This document shows, one piece after another, positions 8,761 to 17,827 of a stretch of DNA of 64,000 nucleotides. The translations under genes and the position numbers were made by a program. The DNA is from Candidatus Nitrosopelagicus sp. Its GTDB lineage: Archaea > Thermoproteota > Nitrososphaeria > Nitrososphaerales > Nitrosopumilaceae. Each line of letters opens with the position of its first letter. Positions within the stretch are counted from its first letter, which is position 1. The notes below the pieces were generated by a model. It worked only from the letters and a program-made list of their open reading frames with translations, was not told where the DNA came from and did no database searches. The DNA is taken from positions 124,001 to 188,000 of the forward strand of contig JAOMDA010000001.1 in the NCBI GenBank assembly GCA_028345295.1. The letters are read 5' to 3'.

Positions 8761-9607
8761 ATTGAAAAGTAAATTTCAAGAAATAAACATTAGAGACACA
8801 ATTAACAGTGGTCAAGTATTTTTGTGGGAAAAGAAGAGAGATAAATGGTATGGTATTGATGGTGAAAAAATTCTAGTCATTGATGAAAAGAAAAGAGAAT
8901 TTAGAAAAAACAACGATGAATTTTATTTTTTTAGGCAGAATGACAATTTTGAGGAGATTTACTCATATTTGAAGAAAGATAAAATTGTTAAAAAAGCACT
9001 TCGTGAATTTCCGGGAATTAGACTGTTACAACAAGACCCATTTCAATGCTATATTTCATTTATAGTTTCATCAAATTCTAACATTCCAAATATCAAAACA
9101 AGATTACAAAATTTATGCAGGAAATTTGGAGAAAAAAAGGTAATTAATTCCAATGAATTTTTTCTTTTTCCTAAAAGTAGTGTTATTTCTAATGCTTCAT
9201 TGTCCCAAATTTTGGATTGTGGTGTTGGATATAGAGCCAAATCAATCAAAGAAGCATCAGTTGCAGTTACAAGGGGCGAAATTGATTTTGAGAATTTGAA
9301 AAATATGAATTATTATGAAGCTAAACAAGAATTAGTGAAAGTTTTGGGAATTGGAAATAAAGTTGCTGATTGTATTCTATTATTTTCACTTAACAAACTT
9401 GAAGCATTTCCGTTGGATAGATGGATGCTACGAATCTTACAGAAATACTATTCAAATAAGTTTGAGCCAGCAACAAAGACAATTACTGATAAAACATATG
9501 AGAGCATTCATCAGAAAGTTGTTAAACATTTTGGAAAATATGCTGGATATTCACAACAATTTTTGTTTAAGATGGAAAGAGAACTGAATAATAAAAAATG
9601 GTTGTGA
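8720..9607 (+). CDS. ogg: 8-oxoguanine DNA glycosylase, Ogg family
   Basis: Bifunctional base-excision repair enzyme that removes 8-oxoguanine and nicks the strand by beta-elimination. 295 aa. The N-terminal region FQEINIRDTINSGQVFLW matches the OGG1 N domain. The helix-hairpin-helix VLGIGNKVADCILLFS contains the catalytic Lys214, and Asp233 lies in EAFPLDRWM, giving the Lys/Asp pair of HhH-GPD enzymes. The first Met at 8720 overlaps the nuclease by 41 nt; the ATG at 8741 gives a shorter overlap and is equally good. Confidence 0.9.
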   Translation: MQLRLKSMIQSVSKLKSKFQEINIRDTINSGQVFLWEKKRDKWYGIDGEKILVIDEKKREFRKNNDEFYFFRQNDNFEEIYSYLKKDKIVKKALREFPGIRLLQQDPFQCYISFIVSSNSNIPNIKTRLQNLCRKFGEKKVINSNEFFLFPKSSVISNASLSQILDCGVGYRAKSIKEASVAVTRGEIDFENLKNMNYYEAKQELVKVLGIGNKVADCILLFSLNKLEAFPLDRWMLRILQKYYSNKFEPATKTITDKTYESIHQKVVKHFGKYAGYSQQFLFKMERELNNKKWL

Positions 9608-9642
9608 CAACCCTTAAAATGGTAATTAAATTCTAATTTCTT

Positions 9643-9717
9643 GGGCCTGTAGCTCAGCATGGATAGAGTGTTGGACTTCTAATCCAATGGTCAAGGGATC
9701 GAAGCCCTTCGGGCCCG
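9643..9717 (+). tRNA. tRNA-Arg (anticodon TCT)
   Basis: A full cloverleaf can be drawn. The acceptor stem GGGCCTG (9643-9649) pairs with CGGGCCC's first seven bases at 9710-9716, with one G-T pair. The anticodon stem TTGGA/TCCAA encloses loop CTTCTAA with anticodon TCT at 9678-9680. The T stem AAGGG/CCCTT has a 7-nt loop. Discriminator G at 9717; no encoded CCA and no intron. Confidence 0.95.
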
Positions 9718-9759
9718 TTTCCTCATAAGTTATTTATCTTGATTTATTGTTGGTTCATC

Positions 9760-10110
9760 ATGAAAGATGTAGAAATTAAATTAGAGAGTTTGAAAATTCT
9801 ACCACATTCTGAAATTAAAGGCAATGTAATTGTTAATTACACTGGCTTGTATGATGGTGTGGTAATTAATACACAGATAATTGGTACAAATGAACTGGTT
9901 GTTTGGCGTTCATACAATGGAAAAAAAATTGAACAGAATGTTTCTAGACTTTTCATAAGTAAGGATCTAATGCCTGAAGATAAGGCTGAATTCACAGCAT
10001 CAATTGAATTTGAACCAAAAGAAGAACATGATGTAAAATTTAGGGTTTCAATCATTGAGCAGCATAAAGAAGTAGAAAATGACCAGCTTTTTGCTAAACT
10101 TTCTAGTTAG
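9760..10110 (+). CDS. Hypothetical soluble beta-rich protein, 116 aa
   Basis: The frame is open from a TTG at 9739, but the ATG at 9760 (MKDVEIKLESL) gives a cleaner start just after the tRNA. Alternating hydrophobic residues (GNVIVNYTGLYDGVVINTQI) suggest a beta-sandwich, loosely like arrestin-type or Ig folds; no Cys clusters, signal or membrane segment. Its stop interlocks with the stop of the convergent cupredoxin gene in a shared TTAG. Not assigned to a known family. Confidence 0.7.
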   Translation: MKDVEIKLESLKILPHSEIKGNVIVNYTGLYDGVVINTQIIGTNELVVWRSYNGKKIEQNVSRLFISKDLMPEDKAEFTASIEFEPKEEHDVKFRVSIIEQHKEVENDQLFAKLSS

Positions 10111-10604
10111 AATCTAGATTTTGTAATTTCAACTGTTGCTACCATCCAGGGATGTGGATCACAGTGATATTCAACTACCTTTGCACCATTTGGAGGAGCG
10201 TCAGTAAATAGAAATTCATAACTTTCACCAGGCATAATTACACCAGTAGAACCAAATTCTCCACTGTAAGGATCAGTTATTTCATCTCTATCATGGCTAT
10301 CTGGAGTAACAGTGTGCGGTGTAGAATCCACATTATTCCAGATCACACGATTATCAATTGTTAATTGTACCTGAACTAATTTAGGAATATAGTTGTCTTG
10401 TTGTTCAGGACTTGATGAGCCTTCAATAATGTTAATGATTGTTTCACCATCTGGATGAAGAATATGTTCATCTACGAAAACTTTCTGGTTTTCTTCAGGT
10501 AGCCAAAACATTGTATACCAAGATATTGTCAAGCCAAGTGCAAGAATTACTGCAATAATTCCAATTCCGTATGCATGACTTGATGATGTCTCAGTTGTGC
10601 TCAA
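10107..10604 (-). CDS. Membrane-anchored blue copper (plastocyanin-like) protein of the complex III operon
   Basis: 165 aa. One N-terminal membrane helix (about residues 11-34) anchors a cupredoxin domain facing outside. Type 1 copper ligands are visible: His97 (STPHTV) and Cys148, His151, Met154 in YHCDPHPWM. It lies 56 nt downstream of cytochrome b, in the same direction after Rieske and cytochrome b. It is therefore probably the electron acceptor or exit carrier of this complex, taking the place of cytochrome c. The assignment as a blue copper protein is firm; its redox partner is inferred from position. Confidence 0.9.
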   Translation of the reverse strand: MSTTETSSSHAYGIGIIAVILALGLTISWYTMFWLPEENQKVFVDEHILHPDGETIINIIEGSSSPEQQDNYIPKLVQVQLTIDNRVIWNNVDSTPHTVTPDSHDRDEITDPYSGEFGSTGVIMPGESYEFLFTDAPPNGAKVVEYHCDPHPWMVATVEITKSRF

Positions 10605-10660
10605 CAGCTTGCATGGTTTCTGAAAGTCTTATAAAGCTTTTTTAAAAAAATGTGTTTTGA

Positions 10661-12271
10661 TTAGGGTTTTTTTAGATCAGACATACCAATGTTTGGATCT
10701 TTTTCTGAAGTTACTTCTGCATTCTTTGACTGGATCTCTGGAGCTTGTGGCCCAGGTACATCTTTTTTCTCAAGTTCTTTGATAAAGACCTCCTTTTCTT
10801 GTATGTTCTTTTCAGACGCGTCATCTGGATCTTTAGTTGGTAATTCCTTTGTAGCTGTACCTGAAATTGCCTTTGAGGAGATACTTCGTTTTAGACCTGG
10901 AGGTGGAGGAGCTACTTGTGTTTGAGCCATAGAATATCGATAGACATGGAACATACCAGCAAATACAATTAGTATAAGACCTGCTAGGAATAATCCCATA
11001 TTCTTCATTCCTGTGATTGCCGCATTGTATGCTGCAATATTCAAAAATACCATAAACGCAATTAATGCAATAATTACCCAATTAACCCATTTTTCAGAAA
11101 ATTCAATTTTTGCAACTTTCTGTGGTCCTTTTTCTTTGGCAAGTTTTGCTTTTCTTTCAGCCTCTTTAGCAAGATAGATCATCATGTAGCTGAACCCAAT
11201 TCCTAGCGGAACAAGCAGTATCATTACTGTATACAAGTAGATTGGATCTATAACCAGTCTTTCGACTAGAGGTAATGTCGAATCTGGTGGAATGTAAAAT
11301 CCCCAATACGTAGTAACCAAGATTTGAGCAATTCCTACTATACCAAATGCTGTTATGAGTGGTTTGTCTTTCCATGAGAACTTTTTGTATCTGTCTACAA
11401 ACGGTATAACTAATAGCGCCAGTATGAACAGACCTGGCCATAACACACCAGTTACAAACTTATCATATTGCGTCCGCAGGAATGCGTACAGCCCTGTAAG
11501 ATACCATTCTGGGACAGTGATTCCAGGCGGTACAGTCGGTTGGAATTTAAATCCAAGATCAACTGGGAAAACTCCACCAGTTATTAGAATAGCACCAGAT
11601 ATTGCCATTACCATTGGTACATCAAATACCAAGAATCTTGGGAAATGAACTGCCATTAAACCCAGCATTACAATCGGAAGAATAAACACATGTTGAGTAT
11701 AGAAACGCAGCACAAAGTCATGGAACCCATTTCCAAACGCCATATCACGTATCAACGGCCCTGCTACTGGAATTGAGTTTGTTAGTGATGCAGCAATACT
11801 AATTGCAAGTTCTGCTCTTTCACTGAAAATTATATCATACCCAGTAAATGCTTCTAAAATTGTTACCGTTCCTAAAATAATTCCAGTTACCCAAAGTATT
11901 TCATTTCTAATTTTGTAACGTCCACTAAAGTATTGATAATACATGTGAAGTATTGCAAGCATTACCATTGCATTTGAACCATGATAGTGAATATTCCTAA
12001 TATGAAAACCAAAAGGAACATCATTATTGATAAATTCTACACTATCCCATGCTCTATCGAGTATTGGTTCATAGTAAAACATCAAAAGTGCACCAGAAAC
12101 TCCAAGAATAATAAATGTGATGAAAGTTAACATTCCTAAAAATCCGAATGGACTTACAAATCTTGCAGGGAATGAAAATTTAATTGCAGTAAAAATAGTT
12201 CTGTCTAGACTATCCCAAATCCAATAAATAAAGGCCATAAGGCCACTTCTTCTACTTAACGAAACGGCCAT
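10661..12271 (-). CDS. Cytochrome b/b6 subunit of complex III
   Basis: Quinol-oxidising membrane subunit, 536 aa. Heme-binding His pairs are His95/His109 and His192/His207. The second pair has the 14-residue spacing typical of cytochrome b6. The Qo-site PEWY motif is in VPEWYLTGLYAF near residue 260, and about ten or more hydrophobic segments cover both the b6 and subunit IV parts. After the last membrane helix comes a charged, Pro/Lys/Glu-rich cytoplasmic tail of about 90 residues. The Met at 12271 overlaps the Rieske gene by 20 nt; a Met 11 codons on is a possible alternative. Confidence 0.93.
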   Translation of the reverse strand: MAVSLSRRSGLMAFIYWIWDSLDRTIFTAIKFSFPARFVSPFGFLGMLTFITFIILGVSGALLMFYYEPILDRAWDSVEFINNDVPFGFHIRNIHYHGSNAMVMLAILHMYYQYFSGRYKIRNEILWVTGIILGTVTILEAFTGYDIIFSERAELAISIAASLTNSIPVAGPLIRDMAFGNGFHDFVLRFYTQHVFILPIVMLGLMAVHFPRFLVFDVPMVMAISGAILITGGVFPVDLGFKFQPTVPPGITVPEWYLTGLYAFLRTQYDKFVTGVLWPGLFILALLVIPFVDRYKKFSWKDKPLITAFGIVGIAQILVTTYWGFYIPPDSTLPLVERLVIDPIYLYTVMILLVPLGIGFSYMMIYLAKEAERKAKLAKEKGPQKVAKIEFSEKWVNWVIIALIAFMVFLNIAAYNAAITGMKNMGLFLAGLILIVFAGMFHVYRYSMAQTQVAPPPPGLKRSISSKAISGTATKELPTKDPDDASEKNIQEKEVFIKELEKKDVPGPQAPEIQSKNAEVTSEKDPNIGMSDLKKP

Positions 12272-12854
12272 ATCCTATTACTCCATTTTTGTTTGGTCCC
12301 CATACAGGTGGTAAGACCCACAATCCACCATCACTATCAGCTTCTAAATCTAATATTGGTAATGTGTTAGATGGTGCAGCTTGTAATGATGCAGGTCCTG
12401 AAAATGCTGTTCCAGTTCTTGGATCATACATACTTCCATGACAAGGACATTCACCTCTCATACGTCCTTCTTGTGGCCAATATTTCCATACACACCAAAG
12501 ATGTAAACAAATCATACTAAAAGCTCTAAACGCTGTAACATTATTTTTTTCTCCACCATACTTTGCTGGAAGTCTAATAAATTGCCATTTACGAAATGCT
12601 TCTTCGTCTAAAACCCTGTCACCAGTTTTTGGATATGTAATAATTTCTGCATGGTTAACTGGAAAACTGTAAAGGTTTGCTTGACTGCCATCAGGAAGTT
12701 CTACCGGAACTTTTTCAGCAGATACAGATGAGGGGTTTGGAAGAAAGGAGCCCCATGGTACAAAAGGTGCAAATGCTAAACCGGTTCCTGCAGCACCCAT
12801 TAACTTCAAAAAGTCTCGTCTAGAAAGTTTTGAACTTTTTTCTTGATCTGACAT
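12252..12854 (-). CDS. Rieske iron-sulfur protein of complex III
   Basis: 200 aa with a twin-arginine signal/anchor (SRRDFLKLM, residues 11-19, then a hydrophobic stretch). This implies export of the folded protein with its cluster. The 2Fe-2S ligands sit in CLHLWC and, after a spacer enlarged by WKYWPQEGRMRGE, in CPCHGSMYDP. The extra Cys of each box would form the Rieske disulfide. It is the first gene of the operon Rieske, cytochrome b, cupredoxin. Confidence 0.95.
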   Translation of the reverse strand: MSDQEKSSKLSRRDFLKLMGAAGTGLAFAPFVPWGSFLPNPSSVSAEKVPVELPDGSQANLYSFPVNHAEIITYPKTGDRVLDEEAFRKWQFIRLPAKYGGEKNNVTAFRAFSMICLHLWCVWKYWPQEGRMRGECPCHGSMYDPRTGTAFSGPASLQAAPSNTLPILDLEADSDGGLWVLPPVWGPNKNGVIGYGRFVK

Positions 12855-12953
12855 ATGGCTGAAATCCTGCTGGAATAGTTATAAATCTTATTTCAAAAAT
12901 TATTAAGTAATTATTTTTAGAAAATTTAATGACACAATGATCGCATTAAGACA

Positions 12954-15119
12954 TTATTTTTTAGAATTCTCTAACTGAGACTTGATACTTTTTGCAATAG
13001 TTACACCAATTTTATCAATTTTGGATAAATTTTCAAGTGAGACATCTTTCAAAGACTGACGAGTGCGTAGACCAGCGTGATACAAATTTTTTGCGCGTAC
13101 ACGCCCCACATTTTTGATTTCTACTAATTCAAGGTATTTTTCTGGTACACCATACCGAATTCGCTTTCTGATAATATCTAATTCATCTACGAGAATCTGA
13201 TTTTTCCAATATCTAGCAATTTCTCTTACAGCATATGCTAATTGTCCTGCATTTTGCTGCATATAGAAAATATCACCAGGCTCAGCATCAAAATTATTAG
13301 ACATATCAGAAAAAGTCATGGCATCAATCCAATGATGAAGAATTAGTAGACTTTTGAAGCAATTATCATCCTGAAATTTTTGTTCTGTGTATAATTTTTC
13401 ATGTTCATTTTTAATTATGATTTCATTAATATCATATGGAATTTGTGGATAAAATTCAGGAAGATTAGTAATCATATGTAATACACCAAACGTATGTTTA
13501 GCACCCTGAACATAATTTTCAATGTAACCAGTTATTTCAAATGCAGTTTTAGGATCAATTCTTAACCAAAAAACTTTCTCTCCAAATTTTGTAGGCTTGA
13601 AACTATCTTCACCTATAATCATATCATACTCTTTTAATTTTTTTAGTTGTTTTGAAATTTTTTCTTCCAAGTTATCATCATCATCAATTTGATAACCACC
13701 AAAAGTATGAGAGAAAAACTTGCTAATTTTTTCTTTGGATATTGGATCAAAAACAGATGATGTCTTGATTAAACTAAGTAAATGTATTCTTAATGAACTA
13801 TCTTCTTCAAGTATTTGTGATTCTAATGGTTCTGGTTCACCATCTATATAATGCTCTATGAAATCATAAGGTGATCCTTTTGCAATAAGAATTGATTCAC
13901 CTTCATTATCATATTGTGGTCTTCCAGCTCTTCCACACATTTGCTTGTACTCTAAAATACTAATTTTGTCTAAACCATTTTGTGTATATCGCATTACACT
14001 TGGTATTACTACCCTACGTGCAGGAAGATTAACACCTGCGGCTAAGGTTGGTGTTGAAGTTAATAATTTTATATGACCATTTCTAAATTCAGTTTCAATT
14101 ATTGTACGACATCTTTGATCAAGTCCTGCATGATGAAATGCTGCACCATTTTTTACTGTGTCAGCTAATTTCTTAATTAACTTTGTTTCATCTTCATTAT
14201 CTTTTGGGAGAATTTTCTTTGAAATTTTTTGTAATTCTTTCTTTTGATTTTCCACAAGTGTTTTTACAACATTTATTCCTGCCTCAGTTGCAGTAGCAAC
14301 TGAACTTTTTCTTGTCATAGTAAATATTAGACACTGATCTCCATTTTCTATTGTTTCTAGTCCTAAACCAATTGCAGGTTTAGTATGTCTAGATTCTCTT
14401 TTTTCATTTAGATTTCCTTCAGAATATTCACTGTCTTGACTAGTCATTATAGTATGATTCGAATATACCGCTTCAACCAGTGGTACAGGTCGCCATTCAC
14501 TCTCAACCAACTCACATTTCAACCACTCGGCAAGTTCGTTACTGTTTGATATAGTAGCACTGAGTCCAATAATCTTTGGTGGAGTTTTTCCTAAGAATCC
14601 TGTTACAAGTCTAGTTAGAATCATTTCCAATGTTGGTCCCCTTGTAGAATCACCAATTAGATGAATTTCATCAGAAATTACTAATCCTATTTCATAGATC
14701 CAATCTCTTTCAAAAGCCATATTTGCATCCATAGTTTCATTTGTAAGAATAATTACATCTGCATCATCTAATTTATTATCAGATGAATTAGAATCTCCAG
14801 TTGAAATGGCTACTTTGATTTTACGATCAAGCCCAAGTTTTTCTAATTTTTTAAATTCTTCAAATTTTTCACTAGCCAATGCACGTAAGGGACTTAGATA
14901 AACAACTTTGGTTTTATGTTTTGAAATATGTGAGAGAATGGCTAACATTGCAATTAGTGTTTTTCCACTTGCAGTAGGTATTGAAATCAAGAAACTCTTC
15001 TTGTCATCAAATAGTCCTTTTTCAATACATTCTGCCTGTGGTGGATATAATTCTGATAGTCCTTCTGAATGAAGAAAATTAATTGATTGTGAATCTAGAT
15101 CTAAGTCGCTTACTTTCAT
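12954..15119 (-). CDS. hel308: Hel308-type superfamily 2 DNA helicase
   Basis: 721-aa 3'-5' DNA helicase thought to act at stalled replication forks. Q-motif region LYPPQAECIEKG, Walker A IPTASGKTLIA, Walker B SDEIHLIGD, motif III GLSATISNS, motif VI QMCGRAGRPQYD and a C-terminal helix-hairpin-helix (VEIKNVGRVRAKNLYHAG) are present. Its start overlaps the mcm stop by 4 nt, the third gene of a GINS-MCM-Hel308 operon. Note DEIH in place of the commoner DEXH variants with a Cys/Ala. Confidence 0.93.
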   Translation of the reverse strand: MKVSDLDLDSQSINFLHSEGLSELYPPQAECIEKGLFDDKKSFLISIPTASGKTLIAMLAILSHISKHKTKVVYLSPLRALASEKFEEFKKLEKLGLDRKIKVAISTGDSNSSDNKLDDADVIILTNETMDANMAFERDWIYEIGLVISDEIHLIGDSTRGPTLEMILTRLVTGFLGKTPPKIIGLSATISNSNELAEWLKCELVESEWRPVPLVEAVYSNHTIMTSQDSEYSEGNLNEKRESRHTKPAIGLGLETIENGDQCLIFTMTRKSSVATATEAGINVVKTLVENQKKELQKISKKILPKDNEDETKLIKKLADTVKNGAAFHHAGLDQRCRTIIETEFRNGHIKLLTSTPTLAAGVNLPARRVVIPSVMRYTQNGLDKISILEYKQMCGRAGRPQYDNEGESILIAKGSPYDFIEHYIDGEPEPLESQILEEDSSLRIHLLSLIKTSSVFDPISKEKISKFFSHTFGGYQIDDDDNLEEKISKQLKKLKEYDMIIGEDSFKPTKFGEKVFWLRIDPKTAFEITGYIENYVQGAKHTFGVLHMITNLPEFYPQIPYDINEIIIKNEHEKLYTEQKFQDDNCFKSLLILHHWIDAMTFSDMSNNFDAEPGDIFYMQQNAGQLAYAVREIARYWKNQILVDELDIIRKRIRYGVPEKYLELVEIKNVGRVRAKNLYHAGLRTRQSLKDVSLENLSKIDKIGVTIAKSIKSQLENSKK

Positions 15120-17197
15120 ACTGTATTATAATGACCAGGTTTTGACTCATAAATAGATGCATCCCGTGTCATTTTTCTTACTATGTTTCTAGCTTCATCA
15201 TCAGTGAATTTTTCTGTTTTTACTAATTCTTCATACAACAGTTTTTCTTCTACAGGCTTCTTTGGTTCACCTTCAAGTGATTGTAGAACATCCATAAACA
15301 ATTGCATTTTAGAAACCTCACTACGTGGTTTTCCTTGTAGAACTCCAAGATCAACTTTACCAGTATTAACATCAATTCCTGCATTTTCAAACATGTTTTG
15401 TAAAAGATCAATTGCTCTTTGAGCATCTTCCTCTTCCACCTGATTTTTTAGCAAAAGTCTTGCTCTTGCAGTTGCAAGCCTGATTAGACCTTCTAATTGT
15501 CTAGGAGTGACAGTAATCATATCATCTGCATCAACATTACGCATTTTCAGATAATAATCAAGAATTTTGGTCTCAGCCTCTTTGGTGAGTATTGGATCAA
15601 CTGTTTTTGCGTACGAAATATACTTTGTAAGCGTCTCAGAATCAATTAATGAGCGACTATCAATTCCTTGAGGAGTGTGAAGATCAATTATATGCTTAGC
15701 AATCTTTTCATCTCTTTCTTTTGATGGTTTATCTTTTACAACAAAAATAAGATCAAATCTTGTTAGTAGTGGGATAGGTAAGTTAACATTTTCATGAATA
15801 TTTTTGAAAGGATCATACTTTCCATACATTGGATTTGCTGCAGCAAGAATTGAGGTTCTAGCGTTTAGTGTTGCAACAATACCACCTTTTGCAATACTTG
15901 CAGTTTGTTGTTCCATAACTTCGTGCAGTGCACTTCTGTCTTCGTCTTTCATTTTATCAAATTCGTCAATACACACCAATCCTTGATCACCTAAAACAGT
16001 AGCACCTGCTTCCAGCATGAAAATTCCATTTACATCACGAACAACTGCTGCAGTAAGTCCAGCTGCAGTAGAACCTCGTCCAGATGTGTACAAACCTCTA
16101 GGTGCAATTCTAGCACAGAATTTTAGCATCTCACTTTTTGCAGTACCAGGATCACCTACAAGAAAAATATTGATATCACCTCTAATTTTACTACCATCCT
16201 GTAATTCTCTTTGAGTCGAACCTGCCATCAACAATAAAATTGATTCCTTGATTATTCTATGACCTGTAATATGTGGTGCATAGGAATCAATTATTCTATC
16301 ATATACATCTGGACTTTTTGATAATGATTTGATAGTTTTTTCTTCTTCTGGAGAAATTTGTTCTCTTTGAATACGTCGTGATGTTTTGGAACCTTTTCCT
16401 CCTAGGAATTCAACATTGTTACCATCTAATCTTAATCTGTACAATGGACTGTTAGACTTTGAAACTCCAGACATCTTTTCTTGTTCTATTCTAACAATTC
16501 CAGTAAGAACAACTCTGTCACCTGGTCTAGCATCATCTACCAAATCTTGTTTTACTGTGATATCTAAATAATGAGGAAGTTGACCTGGTGGAAGATCCTC
16601 AGGCAATTCTTGTAATCTAACAAACTGGACATCAATAAATCTACTAGATTGGGGCTCCAAAGACAATTCTTTATGAGTACATTTTTCATTTGAACATTTG
16701 ACTGGATTACTAATTGTGAGACCCTTTTCTAGTATGACATCAGTCCTATGTCCAACTGGACAAAAGAAAACTAGTTCTTTTGCTAGTGGTTTTACTTCTG
16801 ATGCACGCAATACCATACCAGATACACTAGTCATTTTACCAATTATTTCTGCGTTAATTTGACGTAGACTTCTTTGAACTGGATAATTTGCAATTCTGGC
16901 CCTTATTTCATGCTCAATTTTTTGAGCATATTTTGGAAATCTTTCATGCAATACTTCTTTAATTGCTCTTGAGAAAGCCTCAAGAATTTCATCTGGTTCT
17001 TCATTAAACTTCGATTCAATTTCAGGATGAGTTACCAAATCATTATAATCAATATTGATGTATTTTGAATTTGATGACATCATTTTGTCAATATCTTCTA
17101 CATATCTGAATGAACCAGTCTTATCTTTGAACTGTATTAGAAATTCTTTTACATAATCAGAGAGGGCAGATGGTGTATAATTTTCTACAGAAGTCAT
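15116..17197 (-). CDS. mcm: Replicative helicase MCM
   Basis: 693-aa hexameric replicative helicase. The N-terminal OB domain carries a zinc motif CPVGH...CSNEKC near residues 151-175, of unusual C-x3-H/C-x4-C form. The AAA+ core has Walker A GDPGTAKSE, Walker B LVCIDEFDKM, sensor and Arg finger LLTRFDLIF. A C-terminal winged-helix region (EKLLYEELVKTEKFTDDEA) follows. Start and stop overlap the GINS and Hel308 genes by 4 nt each. No intein is present. Confidence 0.96.
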   Translation of the reverse strand: MTSVENYTPSALSDYVKEFLIQFKDKTGSFRYVEDIDKMMSSNSKYINIDYNDLVTHPEIESKFNEEPDEILEAFSRAIKEVLHERFPKYAQKIEHEIRARIANYPVQRSLRQINAEIIGKMTSVSGMVLRASEVKPLAKELVFFCPVGHRTDVILEKGLTISNPVKCSNEKCTHKELSLEPQSSRFIDVQFVRLQELPEDLPPGQLPHYLDITVKQDLVDDARPGDRVVLTGIVRIEQEKMSGVSKSNSPLYRLRLDGNNVEFLGGKGSKTSRRIQREQISPEEEKTIKSLSKSPDVYDRIIDSYAPHITGHRIIKESILLLMAGSTQRELQDGSKIRGDINIFLVGDPGTAKSEMLKFCARIAPRGLYTSGRGSTAAGLTAAVVRDVNGIFMLEAGATVLGDQGLVCIDEFDKMKDEDRSALHEVMEQQTASIAKGGIVATLNARTSILAAANPMYGKYDPFKNIHENVNLPIPLLTRFDLIFVVKDKPSKERDEKIAKHIIDLHTPQGIDSRSLIDSETLTKYISYAKTVDPILTKEAETKILDYYLKMRNVDADDMITVTPRQLEGLIRLATARARLLLKNQVEEEDAQRAIDLLQNMFENAGIDVNTGKVDLGVLQGKPRSEVSKMQLFMDVLQSLEGEPKKPVEEKLLYEELVKTEKFTDDEARNIVRKMTRDASIYESKPGHYNTV

Positions 17198-17709
17198 TTT
17201 CTATTTCCTATAACGTGTTTTTTAAATTCATTACTAGCATTATTGATTTGATTGTAAAATACTTCTTCCTCTACACTTAGTTTTGACCCCAAGTCAGCAG
17301 TAAGTTTTGATGAATCAGCTAATCTTACAATTTTGCCCTGTCTTATTCGTATTAGTTGGTTTAACATGCTTTCTACTTTGTCAAAATCATCTTTTGAAAG
17401 ATTTTTCATATATTCATTTAGTCTAATGTAAAAGAATTTGTCAAGCGATGAAATAGATTCTTCTCCTTGAGCATCCTCCTTAACTTTAGCTTGTTTTAAT
17501 TCTTGAATCATATCTTGTTCATGAATTATGACATGTTTTTCAGAATGTAGTGTTTTTGCAATCCATCTAGGAATATTCATGATTTCACCTTCTTTTCCAT
17601 CAATCTGTATTCCAGAAACATTAATTTTTAGATCATGTGAAAATTCTACTTTAACATCCTCTAGGTCAAATCCTACAGAATATACTTTTGTTGTATCTTC
17701 TAGTTCCAT
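17194..17709 (-). CDS. GINS subunit (Gins51/Sld5-Psf1-like)
   Basis: 171-aa subunit of the GINS complex that joins MCM in the CMG-like replicative helicase. Recognition rests on the GEIMNIPRWIAKTL motif, shared with archaeal Gins51/Gins15, the helical middle region with repeated Leu and Arg (MLNQLIRIRQGKIVRLA), and its position directly ahead of mcm with a 4-nt overlap, as in other archaea. The sequence is divergent, so I rate subunit type less surely than family. Confidence 0.8.
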   Translation of the reverse strand: MELEDTTKVYSVGFDLEDVKVEFSHDLKINVSGIQIDGKEGEIMNIPRWIAKTLHSEKHVIIHEQDMIQELKQAKVKEDAQGEESISSLDKFFYIRLNEYMKNLSKDDFDKVESMLNQLIRIRQGKIVRLADSSKLTADLGSKLSVEEEVFYNQINNASNEFKKHVIGNRK

Positions 17710-17827
17710 TATTCATCAAAGGCGAGCGAGGGATTTAATGGATGCGATCGATCAATTTCATTAACAATTAGCTTTGATCATTTGATCCTACTAGTCATTT
17801 ATTAATAAGAATAGGCAGTTTGCAACT

